Below, in pieces: positions 54,501-62,692 of a stretch of DNA of 64,000 bases. Position numbers and translations under genes: made by a program. The notes below the pieces were generated by a model that saw only the letters and a list, made by a program, of their open reading frames with translations, did not search any database and had not been told where the DNA came from. Source of the DNA: Metridium senile (taxonomy: Eukaryota; Cnidaria; Anthozoa; Actiniaria; Metridiidae); contig OX459095.1 in the NCBI GenBank assembly GCA_949775045.1, forward strand, positions 26,024,978 to 26,088,977, read 5' to 3'. The stretch's first letter is position 1; the number at the start of each line of letters is the position of its first letter.

Positions 54501-57090
54501 CTAATGATTACTACATGGGGTCATGATCCTGGTATTATACCTGTCTCTAACGTTCTTCTTGCTCTTAACGATGCTCTATCTCACTCGGCAGTGCTTGTTC
54601 AGGTAATTCATATTAACTATTATCAATGAGATTATAGTTTAAGGAAAAAAGTTACATACACTTTGACTACTATAAACACAGCTTATAGTAGTACTTTGCC
54701 TCTTGTGAAGCATAAAAGCCAACAAGCTTGTAGTGCAGAGAGTCATTGTTAGCGTCTACTTTCCCAGAATTAAATGAACAAAAGTACCACCAGCCATGGT
54801 ACGGTGATGGTTTTCTTTTGTCAAGACCACCAGCACGGCTGCCATTTCTTTTGTTCAATTCATTATCCTGGGAATGGTTGCAATCCACCTATGGGAGGAT
54901 TTCATGGCTACTGACACACGTGTTTTTGAATAATTGTGCCTCGCTAGAGTGCAAAAAGCCAAAAATAAGATTTTAGTTGTATAATTGATGCTTGATCCTT
55001 TATGCTACTAGCTTTTTGGCTTTCCTCTTCTCGGGTTTCAAAGTTTCCAGGAAATGGTGTATATAGGTCATGTATGAGAGGGATCTCTAAGAAGAGGTCC
55101 AGGTAAATGTGTTCATCTATTGTTTGTTTATTTTCAGGCACATGGTATCCACTCAGAAGGCAGAGTTGTTCATGTTTCATTTCCCTTTGAAAGTATCGAA
55201 GGTTAGTGATATTATTTGCTTGCTTCCTCTCTCCCTCCCACCCTTCTTCATTCCTTTCATCTGTCCTTCCATCTTCCTTCTTTTCCCCCTTTTGCTTGTT
55301 TGTTTGACTTTCTCTCTCTTTCTCCCTCCCTCCCTCCTTCCTTCAATCTGTCCTTCCATTCTTCCTCCCTCTTTTCTTTCCCTCTTCTTTCCCTCTTTTT
55401 GCTTATTTGTTTCTTTTGCCCTGGTTTTACCCTTACTATAATTGCTTACTCTCTCCCTCTCCCTTCCTCCCTCCCTCATTCCTTCCCTTCCTTCCTTCCT
55501 TCCTCCCTCCCTCCCTCCCTCCCTCCCTCCCTCCCTCCCTCATTCCTTCCATCTGGCCTTCCATTCTTCCTTCCCTCTTTTGCTTATTATTTTCTTTTAC
55601 CCTTGTTTTACAATGCACCTTGCACAACAATGCATGTAACATTCATTCAATAAAACAATATTCATCAAACCACAAAGAAGACTGATTACACTAATTCTTT
55701 GCCGGATTGTTCATTAGGATTTCTTGTTTCTACTTCCAGGTCCATTTTCAATGAGCAACATGCAGGCTCATCCATTGATCCAAAAACTAACCACATTGTT
55801 GGACTTGGAGCATTCATGTGGATATGTAACGATGTTAAATACGACCATCGACACCAGACCGTATAGAGGTAATACTCCCGTGGTGTAAAACCGTATACTT
55901 GTATATCGATATGGCTAAACCGTCCCTAGCCTCCTCCACATGCGTCTCTGTGATCTAATTTGGATTTAGTTTCCTGTGCTTCTACTAGAGAGGGACTAGG
56001 GGCTAGTTATGCGAGAGAAAGGTTACACAGGAAGCCCGATGAAAAGAGATATAAGAGATGGAGGAGGAGGAGGCTAAACAGTCCCTAATTTTAGCGAAAA
56101 CTCTAGTAAAACAGTTTCCTCCAAGATGGTGGCACTTCTTTTCGGGTTGCACACTTTTTTGTAAACAAGGCTCAATTCGTTTCGTGTTTCTTAAAATTAC
56201 TGTTATACGTTGCAATTATGATGATGGGGTTGGCGATGATGATGACGAAAATGACAAAAATAAAAATGATCATGCAATAATGATGATGATTACAATGATG
56301 GTGCTTATCAACGATGATACCATCCTCGTAATCCCAGGAGCTACTCAGTGGGGACATGTGAGCTTGGGGATGTGAGAAAAGTAAGACTGAGATTTCCCAA
56401 AAGTAATACGTCCCAAAACCCTCACGTCCCCATGAGTAGCCCTTGGCTTCAGAGGGTGTGACTATATACCCTTTCTGAGAACTTTATCACCTGTGACTAT
56501 ACTAGGAAGTGAAAAGCCTACAAGCTAGTAACGCAGGGGACCATGAGCAGGCCGATTTCATGGCCACATCGACACAGTTGTCAATGTGTTATTGAGAAAT
56601 GTTTATTTTAACTTATTAGACAACAAGAAAGTCTTCAGTGCCGAATGTACATTTAGTTTGTGAACTGATCCATTTGCGCCACTAGCTTGTGTGCTTTTCA
56701 GGGGTGACAAACCTTCTCGGAAAGGGTGTATGTTTATATGTGCATGCCTTATTATCCAAGCCGACCAATTACATTGTATCATTTATCATACTTCTATCAT
56801 CTGTAGGTACATCTAAAATCCCATCACCTAGCAGCAGCGAGGGCCTGTCCCGTACCACCTCACCATCACCCGTCATGGGTTCTGATATTAGCTTTGATGA
56901 ATGTATGGACGATGTAGAACAAGAAGGGACGATTGAATGCCGTTCATCTGATGACATGGTTATCATTACTGATACTGTCAAAACACAAGACGATGGCATG
57001 ACAACATCACATGATGACTGGCTGCCTTTAGATCTGTGTTATGGTGTGCCGTTATTCGACAATGATCTCTGTGAATGGACGTGCCAAAAG
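42508..57090 (+). CDS. FAM91A1: FAM91A1 orthologue, 21 exons, C-terminal end not found
   Basis: A 763-residue readable product of the FAM91 family (human protein 838 residues). The family links TBC1D23 and the WDR11 complex to golgin-captured endosome-derived vesicles at the trans-Golgi. Conserved blocks read at once: [125 protein letters not shown]. Exons: 42508-42594, 42678-42762, 44099-44169, 44864-45002, 45989-46056, 46338-46454, 46671-46761, 47046-47108, 47634-47740, 48876-48914, 49207-49325, 49889-50025, 50656-50738, 51328-51414, 52431-52563, 52702-52774, 53398-53596, 54489-54602, 55138-55201, 55740-55868, 56807-57090. All junctions are GT-AG with matching phases (total 2289 nt). The last exon ends at a donor (CAAAAG|gtaaat), so a further exon is expected. 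Confidence 0.95.
43975..44035 (+). mobile_element. Possible SINE head fragment
   Basis: 'gggtggcataggttgcctag' and the following ~40 bp resemble the head of the SINE at 53631 but are short and degenerate. FAM91A1 intron 2. Confidence 0.35.
44421..44512 (+). mobile_element. Small LINE 3' coding fragment
   Basis: About 30 codons read [20 protein letters not shown] then FLASC, like the extreme C-terminus of many non-LTR retrotransposon proteins (tryptophans spaced as in W...A..R..WR.L). No RT remains. In FAM91A1 intron 3. Confidence 0.45.
44602..44748. mobile_element. MITE-like element, GGACCATTA ends
   Basis: CACGGACCATTAGATTTTTG on the left and CAAAAATATAATGGTCTGTCC on the right. The interior has an 18-G run and repeated 'CACGATATTTTTTT' motifs. 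A related interior is seen near 20845-20875. Confidence 0.7.
45088..45572. mobile_element. Long inverted-repeat element
   Basis: Outer arms GGCTAGCCTTGAGTGG / GCCACTCAAG. Inner arms TCATTTGAAAAAAATGTTGT / ACAATTTTTTTTTCAAATGA and CGACTACGTGACTAG / CTAGTCGCGTAGTCG. About 485 bp, FAM91A1 intron 4. Confidence 0.85.
46766..47008. mobile_element. Nested inverted repeats with GGGCTTCCTGTG ends
   Basis: Outer GTGGGCTTCCTGTGCTAG / CACAGGAATCCCAT surround a near-perfect hairpin CCAGAGCCCACAGTCAACC / GGTTGACTGTGGGCTCTGG (46856-46972). It starts 5 bp after the exon 7 donor (exon end 46761). Confidence 0.75.
47223..47402. mobile_element. MITE-like element, GGGCGGCACA ends
   Basis: 'gggcggcacag' is matched inversely by 'atgtgctgcccc'. 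The interior has the G/C-rich 'ggggaggggtgg' / 'ccccacacatcccc' pairing. FAM91A1 intron 8. Confidence 0.6.
47922..48066. mobile_element. MITE-like inverted repeat, family E, copy 3
   Basis: TAGAGTACAAACACTAAAAG / CTTTTAGTGTTTGTACTCTA with TGTGCAATAC and ACTATTTACCACTAAATAGT inside. The most intact copy of the family seen at 5418 and 21238. FAM91A1 intron 9. Confidence 0.85.
48492..48636. mobile_element. Palindromic MITE-like element, family D, copy 1
   Basis: TTCTTGGGTTACAACCATTC / GAATGGTTACAAACCAAGAA, with GAGAGTGAATTGAACAAAA / TTTTGTTCAATTCACTCTC. Second copy at 54752-54886. FAM91A1 intron 9. Confidence 0.9.
49540..49695. mobile_element. Palindromic MITE-like element
   Basis: TTCTCGAAGAATTAATGAAA AATAC is matched inversely by GTATTTTTCATTAATTCTTC TCGAA. 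Inner TATTTGATGAAAG / CTTTCATCAAATA and ATACCAC / GTGGTAT. The loop carries GCTCACTCGTGG. FAM91A1 intron 11. Confidence 0.85.
50453..50472. repeat. Poly-C tract
   Basis: About 18 consecutive C. The 85-codon open frame running through it is not supported as a gene. Confidence 0.9.
52845..53397. repeat. 84-bp tandem repeat containing a splice acceptor and exon start
   Basis: Seven occurrences of a unit with 'cattgtttctag' followed by TTTAATAGTTTCAATGGCAC and AAGTCAT, acceptor Gs at about 52891, 52975, 53059, 53143, 53228, 53313 and 53397 (spacing 84-85). The last is the true acceptor of FAM91A1 exon 17. In the six upstream copies, sequence after AAGTCAT returns to intron (ATAATTATAATCC), which would give a stop in frame (CTA TTA TAA). 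Confidence 0.97.
53631..53905 (+). mobile_element. tRNA-derived SINE (plus strand)
   Basis: Head with A-box-like GGTGGCCTAGCGGCGTGAGC and B-box-like GGTTTGAGTCT. Body with 'gggtttttctccaggttatc' and 'cggttttcctccctcgc', a motif I recall from cnidarian interspersed repeats (from memory, not searched). FAM91A1 intron 17. Confidence 0.65.
53962..54105. mobile_element. Palindromic MITE-like element, family B, copy 2
   Basis: Diverged relative of 20680-20826: 'gcaaatgatttcgaacaatg' and 'caattgtttcaaaacgtttg' arms and the same order of motifs, with mismatches in both arms. Confidence 0.75.
54752..54886. mobile_element. Palindromic MITE-like element, family D, copy 2
   Basis: Shares 'aaaagtaccaccag', 'gatggttttcttttgtcaag' and 'cctgggaatggttg' with copy 1 at 48492-48636, in the inverse orientation. 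FAM91A1 intron 18. Confidence 0.85.
55210..55600. repeat. Pyrimidine-rich (CCCT/CTTC)n tract
   Basis: CT-rich array with three related ~120-bp blocks, each ending in 'cccttttgcttatttgtt'-like sequence. It starts right after the exon 19 donor (exon end 55201). Open frames of 65-145 codons here are compositional artefacts. Confidence 0.93.
56045..56800. other. FAM91A1 intron 20 sequence
   Basis: Contains an ATG/GAT trinucleotide-rich stretch (56216-56310) and an ACACAGGAAGCCC terminus-like motif at about 56024-56037. No coding exon is supported until 56807. Confidence 0.5.
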
Positions 57091-57359
57091 GTAAATAGAG
57101 ATTATAACATGTTAACAGCTTGATATCGTTTTTATTCACGCGTTTTTCGTTTCACGGCAGATATCGTTTTTATTCACGGCTTTATCACATGGATATCAAC
57201 CAAATGTGTACTAAATGTTATTTATCGTATTTTATTTTATAATATAGCTGTTCTTATTAACCTGTTAAACAAAGTGTATTAGTTAAAGTCTAATAGTCAA
57301 ATAACAACAAAAGAACGCAATAGAATTAAAGTCAGGGCATTCGAAAAGACCACTTGCCC

Positions 57360-57450
57360 CGTGACGTCAATGACGTAAGCGCATGCGCAGTAAAATTTTC
57401 TAGTTTGTGATCATCGAAAAATGGCCGGACATTCTCCGCGCCAATCAGCG
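57360..57450. promoter_or_regulatory. Cluster of CRE, NRF1-like and CCAAT motifs
   Basis: TGACGTCA (57362-57369), TGACGTAA (57371-57378), GCGCATGCGCAG (57379-57390) and CCAATCAG (57441-57448) lie within 90 bp of unusually CpG-rich sequence. This combination is typical of housekeeping promoters. No gene start is recognised next to it on either strand, so it may be a promoter without a visible gene, an intronic promoter or transposon-derived. Confidence 0.4.
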
Positions 57451-57808
57451 CGCGGGATTTTCCAGAATCTCCTGCGTACTTATACCAAAGATTTTTAATC
57501 GGAGCATTTGCTACTAAACATAACTACTGTTTGTGCCTTTCAGTCGTTATTCACTCGTCGTAATTGTTTAGTCTACAATGCTTCTATCAGCTAGTCTTGT
57601 TTTAGTGGTGCGATTTTACGTATTCTTGTTTTTCTTGTCTGAATGCCCAGCATTTTGATAAACTCGGAACGAAACCTGAAAACAACAGAAACAACATTGT
57701 GAACTCAAAAACTCAAAAACACCTCAGTTTATTCAAAAGTACTTTTTCTCTAGGATTATGAACTATAAGTGCAACTTAAGACTAATGGAATACTAAGAGT
57801 GCAAGCCA

Positions 57809-58106
57809 TATACACCTATTTCAATAATCATTGTCGCAAACAAAGCCACAGTCCACACTCTGAAGCCTGCAAAGGATGTCGGTATTTCTTCTCTTGTTAT
57901 CGATTTATTCATAGCATATTTTGGTTGTACGTGTTTGTGTTATATGACCATAACAAGTTGTTGTTGTGGTAGATATAAATAGAAAAATGTCTTTAAAAAA
58001 CGTGCAATAAATCACAAATTAAGTCAATATAACCGACATCCTTTGCAGGCTTTAGAGTGTGGACCGTAGCTTCGGCTGCGACAACGATTTTTGAAATAGG
58101 TGTATA
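57809..58106. mobile_element. MITE-like inverted repeat, family A, copy 2
   Basis: TATACACCTATTTCAATAAT and CATTGTCGCAAACAAAGCC pair with GGCTGCGACAACGATTTTTG and AAATAGGTGTATA. Inner arms CCTGCAAAGGATGTCGGTAT / ACCGACATCCTTTGCAGGC. Same family as 14351-14642. Confidence 0.85.
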
Positions 58107-58365
58107 CGTGAAACAAAACTAACAATGTATTGTCTAGTTGCACTAAATTTTGTACAAACTTGTAGATATAATAATAATTTTTTAATTAATTATTTATAAT
58201 GTGCGTATTATCCTAAAGTTCTAAGGCGCCTAATCTAAATTCCTAATCTAAATGAATAATTATTTATAAAGATACTTCTAAACAAAAAGAATAAAATAAC
58301 TTAGAGAGCTTGTTTAAAAAGATAAGTCTTAAGATTAGATTTAAAAGAACGAACACCAGAGGTAA

Positions 58366-58512
58366 GTTAGCCTGCATGCGTTGCCGGCGGTCTGCGGTTT
58401 CGGGAGAGAAGAGAGGGAAAGGTAGACGGCTACCCAAAATCCTAGATTTTCGCGCAGGCGGTCTTTCTCTCTCTTTTCTCCCGAAACCGCAGACCGACGG
58501 CAACGAAGGCTA
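58366..58512. mobile_element. Palindromic element next to the opsin 3' end
   Basis: GCCTGCATGCGTTGCCGGCG and GTCTGCGGTTTCGGGAGAGA AG are matched inversely by CTTTTCTCCCGAAACCGCAG and CCGACGGCAACGAAGGC. It ends about 17 bp from the opsin stop at 58529. Confidence 0.85.
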
Positions 58513-58528
58513 GAGTTTCAATAGCGTC

Positions 58529-59876
58529 TTACCTTCTGTTTACCAAGTAGTACATTATCGGACAATAAATACTACTAGCTTTACCAACCAAGGGAGGAAT
58601 GAAGGATGCAGGGCTTTCGCTGTACCAATGTGCTTTACCCGCCAGCGCTATTATACTGAATATACAATAGGGCAGCCAGAGAACCGTGAATATTATAGTG
58701 CATAATATCACCAACTTGATCATTACCCTGAGAATAAAAAACACAAAGCATTTTAGGATTATCATAGCACATAATATTAATAGTCGTGAGGAGGGAGAGT
58801 AGTAGAATTTTAGCAGTGCTAAAATAATCTTATCACATTCGTGCCAACACTTTTGTCAAAGATTGTAGCCTTGTGTTTGTGTTGAATCACAATAGGTTTT
58901 TTTTCCACATGTATGAGAGCTAGCCAGTTAATAATAATATTTAAATTGGTCCCCATATGTGGATTCGACCTGTGGTCACTTACCAGCATGCTTTGCGTTG
59001 TTTAATTTGATTGGAGCGTTATAATTCATTCGCATTCAGTCGTATAACAAGAAAACAAATAAAACATAACGATTAACGATTTAGTAACAGTGTAAATACT
59101 CACTCACATCGAAAAAGATATCAAAATGTCTGAATGTGCTATTTTCATGGTCCACGAAATTCAGTCTTTCGCGTGGTGCATGCCGGTAAATGACCATGGG
59201 TCTTCAAAAAGAATAGTTTCAAGTCTTACCTGAGGCGCACTTTAGTTTTGATACACTGTAAGTTGTATGGAGGACGCAGCTGGTAAACATCTCTCCATAG
59301 ACACATGAAATGATACACCAACAAAGCTATTGGTAGTAGATATACTAGTAGAATCAACATGATCAGATAGCTCTTCTCTTTGGTACTCTTTGCTGCCCAG
59401 TTAGGTGCACAGTTGATACCACCTGGCTCAACCGTAATCTCACTCCATCCAAATATAGTAGGCATCATACAGAGCGTGGAAAATATCCACGTTATAATCA
59501 CAAGCTTTGAATCGTTGAGCCTGCCAAGAGGGTTGTTTGTAGACTGTATATTGACTAATACCATAATTCTTGTAGCGATGCAGTAAAATGTAGCAATCAT
59601 AGTAATGGCTGACACACCCGCTAAAAATCCTCTAAATCTACACCCCACTATCGAATTCATGATCATGGAGAGCAAGCTCATAGGGAATTCCAATGAAATG
59701 AACACCAAGTTTGTTAATACTAGATTGATGAAGAGGTTGTTGAGAGGTTTTCGTCTGAAGTTTCTGCTGGTGAATATGTGTAAGGCGATGCACTGTGTTA
59801 TTAGTCCAACGAAAAACATTACAACTACGATACTGCCGTATATATAGTATGTACCGTTACTGAAATGATCTGCCAT
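58529..59876 (-). CDS. Opsin-like GPCR, two exons (possibly continuing)
   Basis: Exon 1 59876-59230 and exon 2 58727-58529, joined in frame (phase 2) to 281 residues. It is an opsin because TM7 reads FIPPLVGKASSIYCPIMYY, which aligns with the vertebrate IPAFFAK-type motif and places Lys265 at the retinal Schiff-base position. Also present: an N-glycosylation sequon at N7, Cys79 and Cys156 for the extracellular disulfide, Glu150 close before Cys156, and LWLPY (232-236) for CWxPY. Oddities: the E/DRY box is replaced by T-R-I (102-104), NPxxY by CPIMY, and the tail is only a few residues. The stop TAA overlaps a consensus donor (AACAGAAG|gtaaga), so a third exon may encode a longer tail. Such divergent opsins fit cnidarian-type groups (cnidops or anthozoan-specific opsins); the subgroup cannot be settled by eye. 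Confidence 0.88.
58728..59229 (-). other. Opsin intron
   Basis: 502-nt GT-AG intron (donor CTCAG|gtaaga, acceptor ttctcag). No repeat array and no second gene is seen inside. Confidence 0.75.
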
Positions 59877-60477
59877 CGATAGTCCTTATTACTGATGACA
59901 ACGTTCTGCCGTCGATAGTCCTTATTACTGATGACAACGTTCTGCCGTCGATAGTCCTTATTACTGATGACAACGTTCTGCTGTCGATAGTCCTCTTTAC
60001 TGATGACAACGTTCTGCTGTCGATAGTCCTCTTTACTGATGACAACGTTCTGCCGTCGATAGTCCTCTTTACTGATGACAACGTTCTGCTGTCGATAGTC
60101 CTCTTTACTGATGACAACGTTCTGCTGTCGATAGTCCTCTTTACTGATGACAACGTTCTGCTGTCGATAGTCCTTATTACTGATAACAACGTTCTGCCGT
60201 CGATAGTCCTTATTACTGATGACAACGTTCTGCTGTCGATAGTCCTCTTTACTGATAACAACGTTCTGCTGTCGATAGTCCTTGTTACTGATGATAATGA
60301 TCTGCCATCGATAGTCCTTGTTACTGATAACAACGTTCTGCTGTCGATAGTCCTTATTACTGATGACAACGTTCTGCTGTCGATAGTCCTTGTTACTGAT
60401 GACAACGATCTGCTGTCGATAGTCCTTGTTACTGGTGATAATGATCTGCCATCGATAGTCCTTGTTAGTGATGACAA
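59866..60477. repeat. 36-bp minisatellite abutting the opsin start codon
   Basis: About 17 copies of a 36-bp unit (plus strand: GTCGATAGTCCTTATTACTG then ATGACAACGTTCTGCC). The copy nearest the gene includes the opsin ATG itself. Units near 60300 and 60445 carry the same CGATGGCAGATCATT string as the gene start. The 206-codon minus-strand frame here (TIDSRTLSSV-type) is a repeat translation that overlaps the opsin start in another frame. Confidence 0.97.
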
Positions 60478-60959
60478 GTTACGCTAAACTCTAAAAGAAA
60501 TGTCAAAGGATAAGTTTTTTAGCACGTCGTTAGATAAAAGTATTGGCTTGTTCGTTCGCTCACTCGATGTTTTATGATTTCATCAATCAGTTAAAAGGTG
60601 GAGCTTACATCAAATTTACCAATAACTTTACGAGTATGCGTAAGCTCCGCCTACAAACTGATTGACGGATCTGAAAAAATCAAATTGAAATTATAATTTT
60701 CTAGTCGCGATGTAAAGATTTTTTGATACACCTATTGCAAAATACGACTAGGCGATAGGAAATAGGTTATTCCAAGATCCAAGAATATCTGGAATGAAGT
60801 GTTTCTGCTTCATATTTTCGCCAAGACCACGGAGGCTAGTGTTGAATTTTTCCTTGTTGTTTGTTGTCCACGAAACATTTCGATTAAAAACTTCGATTAT
60901 TTGTGTTTAGTTGTATGAATATCGCTTACGCCTTGAAATGTGTGCGTAGTGGTACATGT

Positions 60960-61225
60960 AATTCATTCATTCGTTCCTTCCTTTATTTTTTTCATTAATT
61001 TATTTAATAATTCATTAATTTTTCATTCACTATATTCACTTGTTAATCGAATCATGCATTCATCTTCCCATTCATTCATTGATACGCTTTATCCTGATAA
61101 TTTGTTTTCACTAGTTTATTAAATAATTCATTAATTGTTTCATTCACTAATTCACCCGTTAATCGAATCATGTATTCATCTTCTCATTCATTCATTGATA
61201 CTTTTTATCCTGATAATTTTGTCTT
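60960..61225. repeat. ATTC-rich sequence with a ~115-bp two-copy tandem repeat
   Basis: 'ttcattaat(t)tttcattcact' to 'tttatcctgataattttg' occurs twice (about 61009-61107 and 61125-61222), preceded by (ATTC)n. Confidence 0.75.
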
Positions 61226-61554
61226 TGTTTATTTTCTTAAGTGAAAATAATGTATTAAGTCTAAAATGGGTTTACTCAATTTGAGATGCTGTTTTATCCT
61301 TCAGTGCTATCTTTCTAATTGGCTCCCTAGGTATATATTCAATAGTAGTAGCTTCCGTAGCGCTATCCTTTTAAAGTATCATCATTTCCTACGACTAGAC
61401 TGCCACTTTGATTCCAATATGTTGACTTTGCCTTGATCTTTCGATACACCTGATTCCAGAGAGGTTGTCTAGGGCGTGAAGATCATTCCAATAATAAAAC
61501 CGCCGCCTTAGGAGCCGGAGAGGACTTTTTTTTGTACGGGATCTCCAGTCGAGT

Positions 61555-61965
61555 GGTGATTCGCCCGTAACGTTTTGCAGTTTATTTTTATACACGTATT
61601 AGCAGCTTGGAATCGATCAATTAAATGCGTAAAAATATTACTTCAAAATGAAATATTTCCTTGGTGGTTTCTAGGTGTTGTCGCCCGAAACCAGCGGAGT
61701 TACCAGGTGATTCGCCCGTAACTCTGAGAGAGACAACGTTTTGCAGTATGTTTTTATACACGTATTAGTATTTTCGTAAAAATATTACTTCAAAATGAAA
61801 TCTTTCCTTGGTGGTTTCTAGGTGTTGTCGCCCGAAACCAGCAGAGTTACCAGGTGATTCGCCCGTAACTCTGCGAGAGACAACGTTTTGCAGTTTGTTT
61901 TTATACACGTATTAGTAGCTTGGAATCGATCAACTTAATGCGTAAAAATATTAAATATTAAACTG
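61555..61965. repeat. ~150-bp tandem repeat, three copies
   Basis: Unit: 'gattcgcccgtaac' then 'acaacgttttgcagt' then 'tttttatacacgtattag' then 'tggtttctaggtgttgtcgc' then 'gagttaccaggt'. Copies start at about 61558, 61711 and 61856; the third is incomplete. The middle copy lacks the 'agcttggaatcgatcaa' segment. Confidence 0.9.
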
Positions 61966-62260
61966 TTTAGTTCGTGCTTGTTGGTAAAGAACAAAAAAAA
62001 GATCACTTATTTTTAAAATCGTATGCGTTTGCATGCAATGTAAGCTATTATTTAAATATTTAAATTTCGACTTGGGTCGGAAACCTTGCGCTACACAAAA
62101 TTGTTACACACCGTTCATTATGAACAAAATATAGTCGGCAATAGTTAATGATTTAATTTAATCCACTACGCTAGCTTTTACCCAGTTGGTTGATTTAATC
62201 TTTTTATCTTCACAACACCTCTGCTATGTTCTCTGACCGCAGGCACTGAGATTTATAGGG

Positions 62261-62311
62261 CGCACAGCTTGAATCCAGCGGACCTCAGGTCCGGTGGATT
62301 CAAGCTGTGCG
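62261..62311. mobile_element. Short perfect hairpin
   Basis: CGCACAGCTTGAATCCAGCG GACCT and AGGTCCGGTGGATTCAAGCTGTGCG, near-perfect 25-bp arms with almost no loop. Confidence 0.75.
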
Positions 62312-62364
62312 TACAAAAAAAAGCCATCTCCGGCTCGTAATCGGAAGACGAATTATCGCGGTTT

Positions 62365-62692
62365 TAATTGCCCTATTTCATTATGACGTCACGATGTGTT
62401 TTAGTGGGGATAGAATCGCCGAAAACAATGGTAATTTCAACTAAATCTTCTTTCTCTTTGAAAATTGAGCTTCAAATTATCTAGTTTTTATGTATGTTAG
62501 GTGTCTATGTTTATACTTTCATTTTATGGCATTTTGTTGTCATTTCTTTTCTATCCGTCTTGTAAATGCAATTTTATCGTGTATGCTTGTATTGTTGTTA
62601 TGAATCTGTCCCCCACTGGCGACCATGATCCTTAGTGTTAGAACAATCGAATGTTTTGATGTGACGTCATAGTGAAATAGGACAATTTCCAT
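62365..62692. mobile_element. MITE-like element with TGACGTCA in both arms
   Basis: AATTGCCCTATTTCATTATG ACGTCAC on the left is matched inversely by GTGACGTCATAGTGAAATAGGACAATT on the right, about 325 bp apart. Confidence 0.7.

Noticed and set aside
56689..57123. FAM91A1 exon 21 extended left to 56689
   Set aside because: The segment before 56807 is intron (ctgtag acceptor, phase fits at GT|ACA); the longer frame is coincidence.
57421..57498. 25-codon frame beginning MAGHSPRQ next to the CRE cluster
   Set aside because: Very short, no homology, no following exon recognised; the promoter-like cluster is reported instead.
59857..60477. 206-codon frame of repeated TIDSRTLSSV
   Set aside because: Translation of the 36-bp minisatellite (a multiple of three, so every frame without a stop stays open). 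Kept as a repeat feature only.
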